A DNA stretch of 55,306 nucleotides from JBAZMA01 sp041649995. Its GTDB lineage: Bacteria > Omnitrophota > Gorgyraeia > Velamenicoccales > Velamenicoccaceae. The position numbers and the translations under genes were made by a program. The stretch spans positions 1 to 55,306 of the forward strand of contig JBAZMA010000012.1 of NCBI GenBank assembly GCA_041649995.1. Direction: 5' to 3'. Numbering within the stretch: the first letter of the stretch is position 1; each line of letters opens with the position of its first letter. The notes under the pieces were generated by a model, which was given only the letters and a program-made list of their open reading frames with translations, had not been told where the DNA came from and made no database searches. Below are positions 1 through 8,573 of the stretch, in pieces.

Positions 1-49
1 CAGGACATTGAACGCCGATATTCAGCTGGAGGCTTATTATTTTAAATAA
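1..49 (+). CDS. PilO-like protein, C-terminal end only (partial)
   Basis: The first 49 bases read in frame 2 as the tail of a protein ending in LEAYYFK before a TAA at 47-49. A closing beta strand with the pattern LxAYYF is typical of PilO, the inner-membrane alignment protein of type IV pili, and the next genes (PilP-like, secretin, ATPase, PilC) are in the usual pilMNOPQ order. Only about 15 residues are visible, so the call leans on context. A GGAGG at 28-32 inside this tail can serve the next gene. Confidence 0.5.
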   Translation, partial: RTLNADIQLEAYYFK

Positions 50-107
50 CAAGGCGAAAATATTTCCGCTGACCGGAGCGTTTGTTGGAGCGGCCCTGTT
101 TTTTGGG

Positions 108-512
108 ATGGGTAACTTTTCTGCTTTTTCCCAGGAGGCCGAGGAAGCTCCTGAGGATTCCCAGCAGGAAGCGCCTGAGCAGGAACCGGAATTCCTGAAT
201 TTTTCGGATCCTTTTGAACCGTCGCTGCCCGCCCTCCAGCCGGAAATGCCGCAGGAGGTGCTGGAGGAGGGGCCGGATGAACCGCAGGGAGAAATCGTCC
301 CTCCGGCTTTGACGGTCAAGGGGACCGTCTGGGGGACAAAGCAGCCGCGGGCCATCATCAACGACGGGATTTATGGGGAAGGGGACATGATTGCGGGTAC
401 GGATGCCAGGGTTTTAAGGATCAATGAGACCGGTATCCTTTATGAATATCAAACCAAAAAGTTTCTGATGAAAAGATCAGAATGGAGCGGTGTCGGCAAG
501 GAGGCCACATGA
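108..512 (+). CDS. PilP/GspC-like pilus lipoprotein-type periplasmic protein
   Basis: 134 residues from the first ATG. After an acidic, proline-rich linker (about residues 10-65), the C-terminal half (about 66-130) has the PilP/GspC homology-region pattern: a short beta domain with GTVWG, AIINDGIYGEGD and a late strand. PilP links the inner-membrane PilNO complex to the secretin. The reading frame stays open upstream of 108 and encodes a basic then hydrophobic stretch (KAKIFPLTGAFVGAALFFG), which looks like the missing signal segment; a rare ATT start at 36 or 39, 3-6 nt after GGAGG, would capture it. The stop overlaps the secretin start (ATGA). Confidence 0.65.
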   Translation: MGNFSAFSQEAEEAPEDSQQEAPEQEPEFLNFSDPFEPSLPALQPEMPQEVLEEGPDEPQGEIVPPALTVKGTVWGTKQPRAIINDGIYGEGDMIAGTDARVLRINETGILYEYQTKKFLMKRSEWSGVGKEAT

Positions 513-2047
513 ATGTCGTGATCAGGCAATCCCTGGTATTGCTGATGGTTGCAGCGGCGCTTTCAGCTTTCCCCGCAGTCCCCGGTCATGCGGAATTTGA
601 TTTTTACGCCAATGATCTGATCGGCAAGGAGTCCTACAGGCGGATTTCCATGGATTTTCAGGACGCCAGCCTCAAAACGGTCCTGAAGATCTTTTCCGAG
701 CAGGCCGGTTTGAATTTCATCGCGGCCCAGAATGTCCAGGACAGGCAAGTGACCCTCTTTTTGAAGGACGTGCCGCTCCAGGAAGCCCTCAACAAGATCA
801 TGGCCGCCAACAATCTGACGTATGACCTGGATCCCGCCGGAAATATTTTTGTCGTCAAGGAATGGGGCCGGCCGGATGTGGAGACCGTCACAAAAATATT
901 CCCTCTCAAATACACGCGCCTGCAGGGCTCGCGCATGGCGACGGCCATCGACAATGGGGCCACGGCTGCCAGTTCGGCGGATGCCGGCACAGCGGATAGC
1001 GGCGGGGGAGGCGGGGCTGCGGGCGGAGGAGAAGCAGGGGGCACCACAGGAGGCATCGAGGAATCCATCAAATCGGTCTTAACGACGAACGGCAAGGTGG
1101 CCGTGGATTTTCGCACCAACAGCCTGATCATAACGGATATTCCTTCCCAGTTCGGGATCATTGAGAAACTGATCGCTCTTCTGGACACCCTTACGCCTCA
1201 GATCATGATCGAGGTGGAGATGCTCGATGTTTCCAAGAGGACGATCGATGAGATGGGTTTTGATACGACGTCGAGCCTCATGAAACTGACGGGCGGCAGC
1301 ACCCAGACCAAATTTCCTAATTTCATGGCGGATGGAGACGTCATCACACCGTCAGAGTTTACTTACGGGACACTGGGGGCCGATGTTTTCACGGCGGTCC
1401 TGGATCTTTTGACGACCGACACGCGCACAAAGTTTCTGGCCAGGCCGAGGATCCTCACTTTGAGCAATGAAACGGCCTTTATCAAGATTACGACGAGCGA
1501 GGCGATCGGCCAGAACACGGTGACGAGCTCTTCGGAAGGAACGGCGACGAGCACGGTCGAGGCCGAACGCGTGGAAACCGGTGTTTCGCTGAAGGTCACG
1601 CCGCAGGTGGATATGGATACAGGGATCGTGACTATGTTCGTCCAGCCTTCTGTCGCCGAGGCCAAGGCCGGGGCCACGTTTGCCAACACGACCTATAAAG
1701 ATCCTGAGGTCAGGACATCCGCCTCGACGCTTCGCGTCAAAAGCGGGGAAACGATCGTCGTGGGCGGCCTGATCCGCAACAAGGAAGAAGTGACGGTTAA
1801 AAAGATCCCGTTTTTCGGGGACATCCCCCTTGTGGGCGCGTTTTTCCGGCACAAGGATTCCACGATCGAGGACCGGGAATTGATTGTGTTCATTACTCCG
1901 CATGTCCTGGATTATAAAGACGCCGTGACGCTCGCCAAGGGCGGACAGATCGCGCCGACTTTGTCATTCCGGTCTCACCGGGAGCAGGCCACGCCTGTGG
2001 CCCGCAGGGAAGAGGTGGACAACATGCTGGAGAGGTGGGAGAACTAA
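509..2047 (+). CDS. pilQ: Type IV pilus/type II secretion outer-membrane secretin (PilQ/GspD)
   Basis: Outer-membrane multimeric channel through which the pilus fibre or pseudopilus substrates leave. About 512 residues starting at the ATG right after AAGGAGG. A signal peptide occupies residues 1-29. An STN-type N domain (about 42-115, with ISMDFQDASLKTVL) is followed by a secretin N1-type domain interrupted by a Gly/Ala-rich linker (about residues 155-185), then the C-terminal secretin core (about 225-480) with the classic IPFFGDIPLVGAFFR signature. It is short for PilQ (no AMIN domains), closer to GspD-lite secretins. The gene overlaps the PilP-like gene upstream and is followed directly by the ATPase. 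Confidence 0.92.
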   Translation: MNVVIRQSLVLLMVAAALSAFPAVPGHAEFDFYANDLIGKESYRRISMDFQDASLKTVLKIFSEQAGLNFIAAQNVQDRQVTLFLKDVPLQEALNKIMAANNLTYDLDPAGNIFVVKEWGRPDVETVTKIFPLKYTRLQGSRMATAIDNGATAASSADAGTADSGGGGGAAGGGEAGGTTGGIEESIKSVLTTNGKVAVDFRTNSLIITDIPSQFGIIEKLIALLDTLTPQIMIEVEMLDVSKRTIDEMGFDTTSSLMKLTGGSTQTKFPNFMADGDVITPSEFTYGTLGADVFTAVLDLLTTDTRTKFLARPRILTLSNETAFIKITTSEAIGQNTVTSSSEGTATSTVEAERVETGVSLKVTPQVDMDTGIVTMFVQPSVAEAKAGATFANTTYKDPEVRTSASTLRVKSGETIVVGGLIRNKEEVTVKKIPFFGDIPLVGAFFRHKDSTIEDRELIVFITPHVLDYKDAVTLAKGGQIAPTLSFRSHREQATPVARREEVDNMLERWEN

Positions 2048-2052
2048 AACCC

Positions 2053-3765
2053 ATGGCAAGACCGTATTTGAAATTAGGGGAGATCCTTGTCAAGGAAGGG
2101 ATCATCTCGCAGGGGCAGCTGGAAGAGGTCATAAAAACCCAGGCCAAGGAGGGCGGCCGGTTCGGCGAAATTTTGCTGAAAATGGGCTTTGCCACCGAGG
2201 AAGACGTGGTTGTGGCCCTTGGGAAACAGCTGAATCTTCCCTATGTGTCCATGGGCAGCGGCCTCCTGAAGCCGGTTATCGACCAGAACCTGGACCTGCT
2301 CATCCCCAAGGAATTCGCCATCAAGAATTCCGTTCTGCCTCTTTCCAAAAACCTGAATTCCCTGACGTGCGCGATCATCGATCCCCTCGACGTCATCCTC
2401 ATTGACAATTTGCGCAAGGTCACGAACTGCGAGATCAATCCGGTGATCGCGACCAAGACGGAGATTCATAAAGCGATCGAGGATTTCTACGGCAAGAGGG
2501 ACATCCTGAAGGCGGCGGTCAAGGAATCCTATTCCATGACCGATGAGTTTCAGCCTTCGGTGGAGCTGGACGCCGAAGAATTGAGCATCGACCGGCTGAT
2601 CGCCAGGGCCGAAGAAGCGCCGGTCGTCAAACTGGTGGATCTGATCATTAAACAGGCCATCGACGAGCGCGCTTCCGATATTCACATTGAGCCTTTCAAA
2701 GAGAAGATCAGCCTGCGTTACAGGATCGACGGCACGCTCCATGAGATCCCCCCGCCGGCCAAGCACCTGCATTTGCCCATTGTTTCCAGGATCAAGATCC
2801 TTTCCAAACTCGATATCGCCGAAAAGAGGCTGCCGCAGGACGGCGGTTTTTCCGTTCGTTTTGAAGGGCGTTCCATCGATATGCGTATTTCCGTCATGCC
2901 CACGGTTTATGGCGAGAAGATCGTTATGCGTATTCTGGACAAGGAGGGCGTGAGCCTGGACCTGGCGCAGATGGGTTTTATTCCGTCCCAGCTGGAGTTT
3001 TTTCGCAAGGCCATCCGGGCGCCGTATGGGTTGATCTTTATGACCGGGCCCACAGGCAGCGGAAAATCCACCAGCCTTTACGCCGCGCTTTCGGAAATCA
3101 AATCGCCGACGAAAAATATCGTGACGGTCGAAGACCCCGTGGAATACCATCTGGAAGGGATCAACCAGGTCCAGATCAAGCCGGAGATCGGCCTGACGTT
3201 TGCCTCAGCCCTGAGATCGTTTCTCCGCCAGGACCCGGATATCATGATGGTCGGGGAGGTCAGAGACCTGGAAACAGCGCAGATCTGCGTCCGCTCCGCC
3301 CTGACGGGCCATCTGGTTTTGAGCACGCTCCACACCAATGACGCGCCTTCGGCGATCACGCGCCTCATCGATATCGGGGTCGAATCCTACCTCCTGATGC
3401 CCTCTTTGATTTTGATTGTGGCCCAGCGCCTGGTCAGGCGGCTATGCCTGGATTGCAAAGAGGCCTATGAGCCGTCGGCGGAGGAGAAGACCCGCTTTAA
3501 TCTCAACACGGATTTGATCTATCGCGCCAAAGGCTGCGACAAGTGCAACCATATCGGGTATAAAAAACGGACCTGTATTTCCGAGGTTTTGTATATTGAC
3601 GATGAAATGAGGGAGCATATCGCCACAGGAGTGAGCGCCCAGCAGATCAAGAAGCTTGCCAGCAGCAAGGGGATGATGACCCTTTATCAGAGCGGTTTGA
3701 AGAAAGTGGAAGAGGGGATCACGTCCCTGGAAGAAGCCCTGAGCGCGACCATCGGAGTCGATTAA
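2053..3765 (+). CDS. pilB: GspE/PilB-type pilus assembly ATPase
   Basis: Hexameric cytoplasmic ATPase that powers pilus or pseudopilus extension. About 570 residues. An N-terminal MshEN/GspE_N domain (residues 1-150, LGEILVKEGIIS) precedes the ATPase core: Walker A GPTGSGKS near residue 331, Walker B with DPDIMMVGEVRD near 395, His box around LVLSTLHTNDA, and a C-terminal zinc-binding tetracysteine (CLDC ... CDKC). The MshEN-type N domain in related ATPases binds c-di-GMP, relevant given the GEMM riboswitch downstream. A GTG at 2035 in frame overlaps the secretin; 2053 is preferred because it follows that stop, but the choice is uncertain. Confidence 0.93.
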   Translation: MARPYLKLGEILVKEGIISQGQLEEVIKTQAKEGGRFGEILLKMGFATEEDVVVALGKQLNLPYVSMGSGLLKPVIDQNLDLLIPKEFAIKNSVLPLSKNLNSLTCAIIDPLDVILIDNLRKVTNCEINPVIATKTEIHKAIEDFYGKRDILKAAVKESYSMTDEFQPSVELDAEELSIDRLIARAEEAPVVKLVDLIIKQAIDERASDIHIEPFKEKISLRYRIDGTLHEIPPPAKHLHLPIVSRIKILSKLDIAEKRLPQDGGFSVRFEGRSIDMRISVMPTVYGEKIVMRILDKEGVSLDLAQMGFIPSQLEFFRKAIRAPYGLIFMTGPTGSGKSTSLYAALSEIKSPTKNIVTVEDPVEYHLEGINQVQIKPEIGLTFASALRSFLRQDPDIMMVGEVRDLETAQICVRSALTGHLVLSTLHTNDAPSAITRLIDIGVESYLLMPSLILIVAQRLVRRLCLDCKEAYEPSAEEKTRFNLNTDLIYRAKGCDKCNHIGYKKRTCISEVLYIDDEMREHIATGVSAQQIKKLASSKGMMTLYQSGLKKVEEGITSLEEALSATIGVD

Positions 3766-5006
3766 TGCCTAAGTTTTCCTATATCAGCCGTAAGGCCAGC
3801 GGAGAAAAAGAGGTCGGCGTCATCGAAGGCGCGGGCCAGGACGAGGTCGTCGCGCAGCTGCAGCGTAAGGGGCTGATCGTGACATCCATCATTCCGTTTG
3901 ACGTCGGCCGTAAAGAGTCCCAGGACGGCCCTGACGGCAAGGTCGTCAAGAAGCAGTTGACGCACAACGGCATAAATGCCAATGACATGGTGCTTTTTGC
4001 CCGGCAGCTGGCCATGCTTTTGGGGGCAGGCGTCAGCCTTTTGCGGGCCCTGGATGTCATCTCCAAACAGGTTGACAGCAGGAAGCTTCACGACATCATT
4101 ACCCAGGTGGGCCAGGACATGGAGGCGGGCCGCACCCTGAGAGATTCTCTCGCGAAATTTCCGGATGTTTTTTCGCCCCTGTGGCTTAATTTGATCGAAA
4201 CGGGTGAGGCCAGCGGTAATCTGCCCATGGTGCTTGAGAGGCTGGCGTATTATCTGGAAGAGTCGGCCAGTTTCAAGAGGAAGATCATTTCCGCCATGCT
4301 TTATCCGGGCATCCTGCTCTTCGTGTCGGTTTCCGCCGTTTTCTTTTTCGTCATTAAGATCGTTCCCACGTTTTCCAACATCCTTGTGAATTTCGGCGTG
4401 GAATTGCCTCTGCCCACGCGAATGCTGATCGGGTTGAGCGATCTTTTGACAAAGAACCTCCTGTGGCTTGCCATGGGCGTGGCCGGCTTCGTTTTTCTCT
4501 ACAGGCACATGAAGAGCCGTCCGCCTTTTGACAGGATCCTGGAACGGGTGTTTTTCAGGATTCCCATTTATGGAGAATTCCTTCGTTTCATGCTGTTGGA
4601 GCGTTTCGCGACCACGATGTCCATTTTGATCGAAAGCGGGGTTCCGATCCTTTACGCCCTTGAGATTTCCGAGCGAAGCGCGGGATCCATCCGGATGGCT
4701 GAGGCCATCGGCTATATCAAAAGAAACGTTAAGGAAGGGCGCAGCATGGCCGCTCCCATGGACAGGAGCGAATTCTTTACGCCCATGGTTGTTCAGATGG
4801 TGGCGATCGGCGAAGAGATCGGAGAATTGTCCAACATGCTCAAGCGCATCGCCAAATACTATCAGGATTACCTGGAAACTTTTGTGGCTCGGCTGGCGAC
4901 CATTTTCGAGCCTTTGATGATCGTTTTCATCGGCATCATCATCGGCGCCATGGTCATTTCCATCTTTTTGCCGATCTTCAGCATCGCCTTCATGAAGACG
5001 GGATAA
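3765..5006 (+). CDS. pilC: GspF/PilC-type inner-membrane platform protein
   Basis: 413-residue inner-membrane protein on which the ATPase acts. Two repeated cytoplasmic GspF (T2SSF) domains are visible, about residues 68-190 (FARQLAMLLGAGVSLLRAL) and 270-395 (FATTMSILIESGVPILYAL). Membrane segments lie near 180-205, 225-245 and at the C-terminus (IVFIGIIIGAMVISIFLPIF). The start codon shares its A with the ATPase stop (TAATG), indicating translational coupling. The length is normal for the family. Confidence 0.93.
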   Translation: MPKFSYISRKASGEKEVGVIEGAGQDEVVAQLQRKGLIVTSIIPFDVGRKESQDGPDGKVVKKQLTHNGINANDMVLFARQLAMLLGAGVSLLRALDVISKQVDSRKLHDIITQVGQDMEAGRTLRDSLAKFPDVFSPLWLNLIETGEASGNLPMVLERLAYYLEESASFKRKIISAMLYPGILLFVSVSAVFFFVIKIVPTFSNILVNFGVELPLPTRMLIGLSDLLTKNLLWLAMGVAGFVFLYRHMKSRPPFDRILERVFFRIPIYGEFLRFMLLERFATTMSILIESGVPILYALEISERSAGSIRMAEAIGYIKRNVKEGRSMAAPMDRSEFFTPMVVQMVAIGEEIGELSNMLKRIAKYYQDYLETFVARLATIFEPLMIVFIGIIIGAMVISIFLPIFSIAFMKTG

Positions 5007-5022
5007 TTTTTTCATAAGTTAC

Positions 5023-5051
5023 TTGACGGATATGGGTTAACATGTTAATAT
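5023..5051 (+). promoter_or_regulatory. Sigma-70-type promoter for the major pilin gene
   Basis: TTGACG at 5023-5028 and TAATAT at 5046-5051 with a 17-nt spacer, in the 111-nt gap between the platform gene and the first pilin. It gives the pilin its own transcript of about 60 nt leader, as expected for an abundant subunit. Confidence 0.7.
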
Positions 5052-5117
5052 CCTTTTAATCCTGGATATAATCCGTTTTTATATAAATTAATTTTTTACT
5101 AAAAGGAGGGGCAGATT

Positions 5118-5528
5118 ATGGTTTTCGGAAAGAAGAGAAGTGGTTTTACGCTGTTGGAACTTATCATCGTCATCGTCGTTATCGGTATCCTGGCGTCTAT
5201 CGCTTTGCCGAGATACATCAGGATCGCGGAAAAGGGCCGCGTGGCGGAAGCCAAGAACATGCTGTCTTCCATCCGCAGCGCCAATATGCGCTATGCCGCT
5301 CAATGGAATGCCTATACCAACAACATCAGCCGTATCGATGTGAACCTGCCGAGCCCGAAGTTCTTCAACTGTTCGCCGATTGCCGCAGCCAACGTCAGCT
5401 CGGAAACCCAGCAGATCGCCGGTTGCCGTCGCACAGCGATCGATAACCCGGGGATGGGTTCTTACTGGATCAACATCACCATGGGTGGTAATATTTCGTC
5501 TGATACCACAGGCTCGACCGTTTTGTAA
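5118..5528 (+). CDS. Type IV pilin-like major (pseudo)pilin
   Basis: 136-residue prepilin. A short basic leader ends KRSG and is followed by FTLLELIIVIVVIGILASIALP, the class III signal/N-terminal helix with Glu5; prepilin peptidase should cut after Gly9. The globular part has a long helix (RVAEAKNMLSSIRSANMRYAAQW) and a Cys pair about 25 residues apart (NCSP and GCRR), probably a disulfide loop. A strong AAAGGAGGGG lies 8-10 nt upstream. It has its own promoter and a strong terminator, unlike the other pilins here, so it is probably the major subunit of the fibre. Confidence 0.9.
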   Translation: MVFGKKRSGFTLLELIIVIVVIGILASIALPRYIRIAEKGRVAEAKNMLSSIRSANMRYAAQWNAYTNNISRIDVNLPSPKFFNCSPIAAANVSSETQQIAGCRRTAIDNPGMGSYWINITMGGNISSDTTGSTVL

Positions 5529-5551
5529 TTGTTTTTTATTCGTTTTCCAAG

Positions 5552-5597
5552 ACTCCGGCGATCGGCTTTTGAAGTCATCGCCGGAGTTTTTGTTTGC
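5552..5597 (+). terminator. Rho-independent terminator after the major pilin
   Basis: Perfect 11-bp stem ACTCCGGCGAT (5552-5562) with ATCGCCGGAGT (5577-5587), 14-nt loop, followed by a T-rich run. It separates the highly expressed pilin from the radical SAM gene. Confidence 0.85.
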
Positions 5598-5639
5598 GCT
5601 CGTTATGTCCTTTGTACGGACTTATAGACCGGCCAGATT

Positions 5640-6614
5640 ATGATGAACCTGATTTTCGTCCTGACGACAGAATGCCAGTTGTCCTGTCCCCATTGTCTCC
5701 GAGGCGAGGTCGGGCCCCAACACCTGTCATTTGAAGTCTTCCGCAAGGCCATAGAGGGCGCCAGGCCTTACGGCATAGAGAACGTGCATTTGACAGGGGG
5801 CGAGCCTTTTCTCTACAGGCAATTGGGTGAGGTTTTCGCGTATGCCGAGCGGGAGCGGTTGTCTTTGACATTTTCCACCAACGGCCTTCTTCTGTTTGAG
5901 CACGAAGAGCTTTTGAAAAAGTACAGGAACGTGATCAGGATGCTTCATGTGAGCGTGGAAAGCCCAAAACCGCAGGTGTATGAGGCTGTCAGGGGGAAGG
6001 GCCATTTTAAGGCTGTGTGTGAGGCCTTGAAATTCTGCCGCCGTCTGAGGATCCCGTTTTCGGTTTTGTGTTGCGTGAGCCGGATCAATAAGGATGAGGC
6101 CGGCCCCTTGATCCGGTTTGCCAGGAAGCAGAAGGCCGCTTTTGCCGTTTTTACCACAGTCCTGCCTTGCGGCCGCGCGAGGAAAAACGGGGTTGAATTA
6201 TCCGAGCCTGAACGCAGGCTTTTGCTGGATGAATTGTTGAAGCGTCAGAGTGTTCATGCCTTTGATCCGCTGAATATTTTTTCTCTTCCTGTTCATATCG
6301 GAGAACCGGTGTTTGCCTCAGACCGGCAGGCGATCATGTGCTCGAACCAGGGCCTGCGCAACCTGACCGTGGATGTGGACGGAAAGCTCCATTTTTGCTG
6401 TTTTTTGACGGTCTATGGATTGAGCCCGGAGGCGGAAAGCCGGATAAAAATCGTGTCTTTGCTGGATCATGATTTTGACGAGGCCTACGGGGAGTTTGTC
6501 CGGCAGATGGGATTTTTTTGCCAGGGGCGCCTGGCGGATCTTAAGGCCGCGGCCGATAAGGACAGCCTGGATTTCAACAGCTGTTTTTACTGTCACAAAA
6601 AACTGGGTTTGTGA
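5640..6614 (+). CDS. Radical SAM/SPASM-domain protein within the pilin cluster
   Basis: 324-residue radical SAM enzyme. The 4Fe-4S motif is CQLSCPHC (C12, C16, C19), followed by the GGEP SAM-binding motif at 53-56. The C-terminal part matches a SPASM auxiliary-cluster pattern: C234-x13-G248-x4-C253, then C254 and a closing CFYC (C315, C318). SPASM enzymes mostly modify peptides or proteins (RiPP and sactipeptide-type maturases, anSME). It sits between two pilin genes, so a pilin is one possible substrate; no RiPP precursor is evident. That role is inference from position only. The adjacent ATG at 5643 is an equally possible start. Confidence 0.85.
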   Translation: MMNLIFVLTTECQLSCPHCLRGEVGPQHLSFEVFRKAIEGARPYGIENVHLTGGEPFLYRQLGEVFAYAERERLSLTFSTNGLLLFEHEELLKKYRNVIRMLHVSVESPKPQVYEAVRGKGHFKAVCEALKFCRRLRIPFSVLCCVSRINKDEAGPLIRFARKQKAAFAVFTTVLPCGRARKNGVELSEPERRLLLDELLKRQSVHAFDPLNIFSLPVHIGEPVFASDRQAIMCSNQGLRNLTVDVDGKLHFCCFLTVYGLSPEAESRIKIVSLLDHDFDEAYGEFVRQMGFFCQGRLADLKAAADKDSLDFNSCFYCHKKLGL

Positions 6615-6645
6615 ATTTGCGGATCTGAAGGAAAGGGGGTTCTTT

Positions 6646-7044
6646 TTGAAGACAAAAGGTTTTACGCTGATAGAAATGATGATGGTTGTGGTGATTGTCG
6701 GTATTCTGGCTTCCATGGCTCTCGCCCGTTATATCCGCGTCGTCGAAAAGGGCAGGTCGTCTGAGGCCCGCCATATCCTGGGATTGATCAGGGATTCGGA
6801 GCTCGCTTATTATGTCGAATGGGACGGTTACACGAACAATTTCGCAACTCTGGGGCTGGCGCTTCCGGGCGGTTCCTGTAACGGGTCGTATCATTTCCGT
6901 TATGCTATTACGGGCGCGCCCGCGTCTTTTACGGCCACAGCCACCCGATGCACCAGCGGCGGCAAGTCTCCCAACGCGCAGACGAGTTTTGTCTTGAATA
7001 TTACCCCTGCCGGCGTTCTTAACGGAACGGGTGGATTTGTGTAA
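6646..7044 (+). CDS. Type IV pilin-like protein (second copy)
   Basis: 132-residue prepilin starting at TTG (6646), chosen because GGAAAGGGGG lies 7 nt upstream and the leader then becomes the very short LKTKG before FTLIEMMMVVVIVGILASMA. A longer in-frame ORF upstream overlaps the radical SAM gene and is not needed. It resembles the first pilin in the helix (RYIRVVEKGRSSEARHIL versus RYIRIAEKGRVAEAKNML) and in the YTNN motif, so the two are probably a duplication. Two Cys residues (SCNG, RCTS) lie in the C-terminal half. Confidence 0.85.
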   Translation: MKTKGFTLIEMMMVVVIVGILASMALARYIRVVEKGRSSEARHILGLIRDSELAYYVEWDGYTNNFATLGLALPGGSCNGSYHFRYAITGAPASFTATATRCTSGGKSPNAQTSFVLNITPAGVLNGTGGFV

Positions 7045-7097
7045 TCGAGCCAAGTCGATTGTTTCAAAGCGTTTGTTGTGATAAAATAGGAACACAT

Positions 7098-7505
7098 ATG
7101 AAAAACAAAATCTTTTTTCCAGGACGATTCGGATTTACGTTAATTGAAGTCATGGTCGTTGTGGTTATCATCGGTATCCTGGCCGGCGTGTCCGCTGTGA
7201 GTTATCGCAATACCCGCGAAAAAGCCCTGGACAGGGAGGCTGTGGCCGCTCTTCGCCTGATCCGGGCCGGGGAACGGCAATATTACGCGCGCATGGAGAG
7301 GTTTTGGCCTGCCGGGTCTAATATCACCAATATCGCGCATATCAACGGGAACCTTTCCATTGATCTTCGCACCGGTGTCTGGAATTATTCCGTGCAATCC
7401 AATTCCGGGGGCTCGACATTTTCATCCAATGCCCGCAGGCTTTCCAGGACATGGACTATTACGAGCGCCAACAGTAATCCCGCATGCACTGGGTCCTGCG
7501 TGTAA
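7098..7505 (+). CDS. Type IV pilin-like protein (third copy)
   Basis: 135-residue prepilin with leader MKNKIFFPGRFG and helix FTLIEVMVVVVIIGILAGVS, Glu5 present. The start at 7098 is chosen because it gives a normal leader; the upstream in-frame ATG at 7059 would add 13 residues without a clear ribosome site. The globular domain is short and ends with a CTGSC pair, possibly a vicinal-type disulfide. It lies between pilin copy two and the minor pilins, in the same transcript direction. Confidence 0.83.
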   Translation: MKNKIFFPGRFGFTLIEVMVVVVIIGILAGVSAVSYRNTREKALDREAVAALRLIRAGERQYYARMERFWPAGSNITNIAHINGNLSIDLRTGVWNYSVQSNSGGSTFSSNARRLSRTWTITSANSNPACTGSCV

Positions 7506-7531
7506 GCCGATTTGAGGAGACGGGATCTTTT

Positions 7532-7933
7532 ATGATGAAGGAACAATCTCCGAAGATGCATCCGGCCGCGGCGCTGCGTTTTCACAAGGGTTTCACGATG
7601 ATGGAGATCCTTGTGTCCATGATGATTTTGGCCCTTTTGGCAGCGGGTTTTTTCAGCGTGGCTGTGTCCGGCAGGAATCTCACCTGGCGTTCCAGGATGC
7701 GGTTTTTGGCTTCAGAGATCGCCCGGCACAGGCTGGAGGAATTAAGATTCCATGTCCGCGCGGACACCTGGAGCAATACGAGCAATCCCCTGTATCCTAC
7801 CGGGACCTGGTCCACGTGGGTGGCGGCCCCGGAAAACTCCTTGTTTCAGACGCGGCGTTTTGTGGGCACGATGGGGACCTTTCAATGCCGCAATGTAACC
7901 GTACAGGTGAGATGGAATGAATCAGGCATTTAA
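7532..7933 (+). CDS. Minor pilin/pseudopilin (PilV/GspI-like)
   Basis: About 133 residues. A prepilin motif occurs after an unusually long leader (about 23 residues): FHKG then FTMMEILVSMMILALLAAGFF. The body (RSRMRFLASEIARHRLEELR) resembles PilV/GspI minor pseudopilins, which start the fibre tip complex. Start 7532 (ATGATG) is the likely one; an upstream in-frame ATG overlaps the previous pilin. The end overlaps the next gene by 17 nt, so the two minor pilins are coupled. Confidence 0.78.
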   Translation: MMKEQSPKMHPAAALRFHKGFTMMEILVSMMILALLAAGFFSVAVSGRNLTWRSRMRFLASEIARHRLEELRFHVRADTWSNTSNPLYPTGTWSTWVAAPENSLFQTRRFVGTMGTFQCRNVTVQVRWNESGI

Positions 7934-8480
7934 AAAAGAGGGGGGAATGACCCTTGTGGAACTGGTCCTTGCCCTTGTGCTTTTGAACGTCATTATTTTG
8001 ACGGGAATTTCCATGGAATTCGGGACGAGGCGCATCCTGTCTTCCACAGACCTGGAGGCGCAGCTTCTTGGGGAGCTCTCGCCCATCCTGACCCGTATTT
8101 CCAGGGACATCAGCCGCGGGATCGGACAGTTTAACGTCTCGCCTTACGGGTCAACTCCTGTGGGAGGATGCAGTCCTACCTTGCGGATTTTGACGGATTC
8201 CAACGGGAATGGTGTTGTCGATGTCGGGACGGATATCACGGTCGCCTACGGTTACAGAAATTCGGCCCACGAAATGAGATATTTTCCGAATGTCGCGTCT
8301 CCCTCTTACAGTGTTTTATCGGACAGGATCAGTTCATTTTCCGTTTCGTATAACGCGACATCCGGGCAGGTGAGATTTGCCATCGGGGCCAGGATCAATG
8401 CCTCCACGGGTGTCAATTTGACCAATCCGGAGATCATTGTTAATTCCAGCGGTCAGTTCCGCGGTTCCTCTTTTCATTAG
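7917..8480 (+). CDS. Minor pilin/pseudopilin (PilW/GspJ-like)
   Basis: 187 residues with a prepilin motif KKEGG then MTLVELVLALVLLNVIIL; Met replaces Phe at mature position 1, which occurs in minor pilins. The body is larger than the others and beta-rich, as in PilW/GspJ. It is the last gene of the pilus cluster; tRNA-Ala begins 18 nt after its stop with no terminator between, so read-through into the tRNA is possible. Confidence 0.78.
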   Translation: MNQAFKKEGGMTLVELVLALVLLNVIILTGISMEFGTRRILSSTDLEAQLLGELSPILTRISRDISRGIGQFNVSPYGSTPVGGCSPTLRILTDSNGNGVVDVGTDITVAYGYRNSAHEMRYFPNVASPSYSVLSDRISSFSVSYNATSGQVRFAIGARINASTGVNLTNPEIIVNSSGQFRGSSFH

Positions 8481-8497
8481 TTTTTTTCCTTAAATTT

Positions 8498-8573
8498 GGG
8501 GCAGTAGCTCAGCTGGGAGAGCATCACGTTCGCAACGTGGGGGTCGTGGGTTCGAATCCCATCTGCTCCACCA
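8498..8573 (+). tRNA. tRNA-Ala (anticodon CGC)
   Basis: A full cloverleaf can be folded: acceptor GGGGCAG/CTGCTCC, D stem GCTC/GAGC, anticodon stem TCACG/CGTGG with loop TTCGCAA, T arm GTGGG TTCGAAT CCCAT, and encoded CCA. The third acceptor pair is G3-U70, the alanine identity element, which confirms the anticodon reading CGC (codon GCG). The cognate enzyme gene alaS is also in the window. Confidence 0.95.

Noticed and set aside
3762..5015. 417-residue open frame on the minus strand
   Set aside because: It is antisense to the platform protein gene, whose family match is clear; composition is biased and no ribosome site or family motif is seen. Similar long minus-strand frames at 34622-35944 and 24420-25610 were rejected for the same reason.
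6469..6645. Longer N-terminus for the second pilin from ATG 6469
   Set aside because: It lies in the radical SAM gene in another frame, and the TTG at 6646 has a strong ribosome site and gives a normal prepilin leader.
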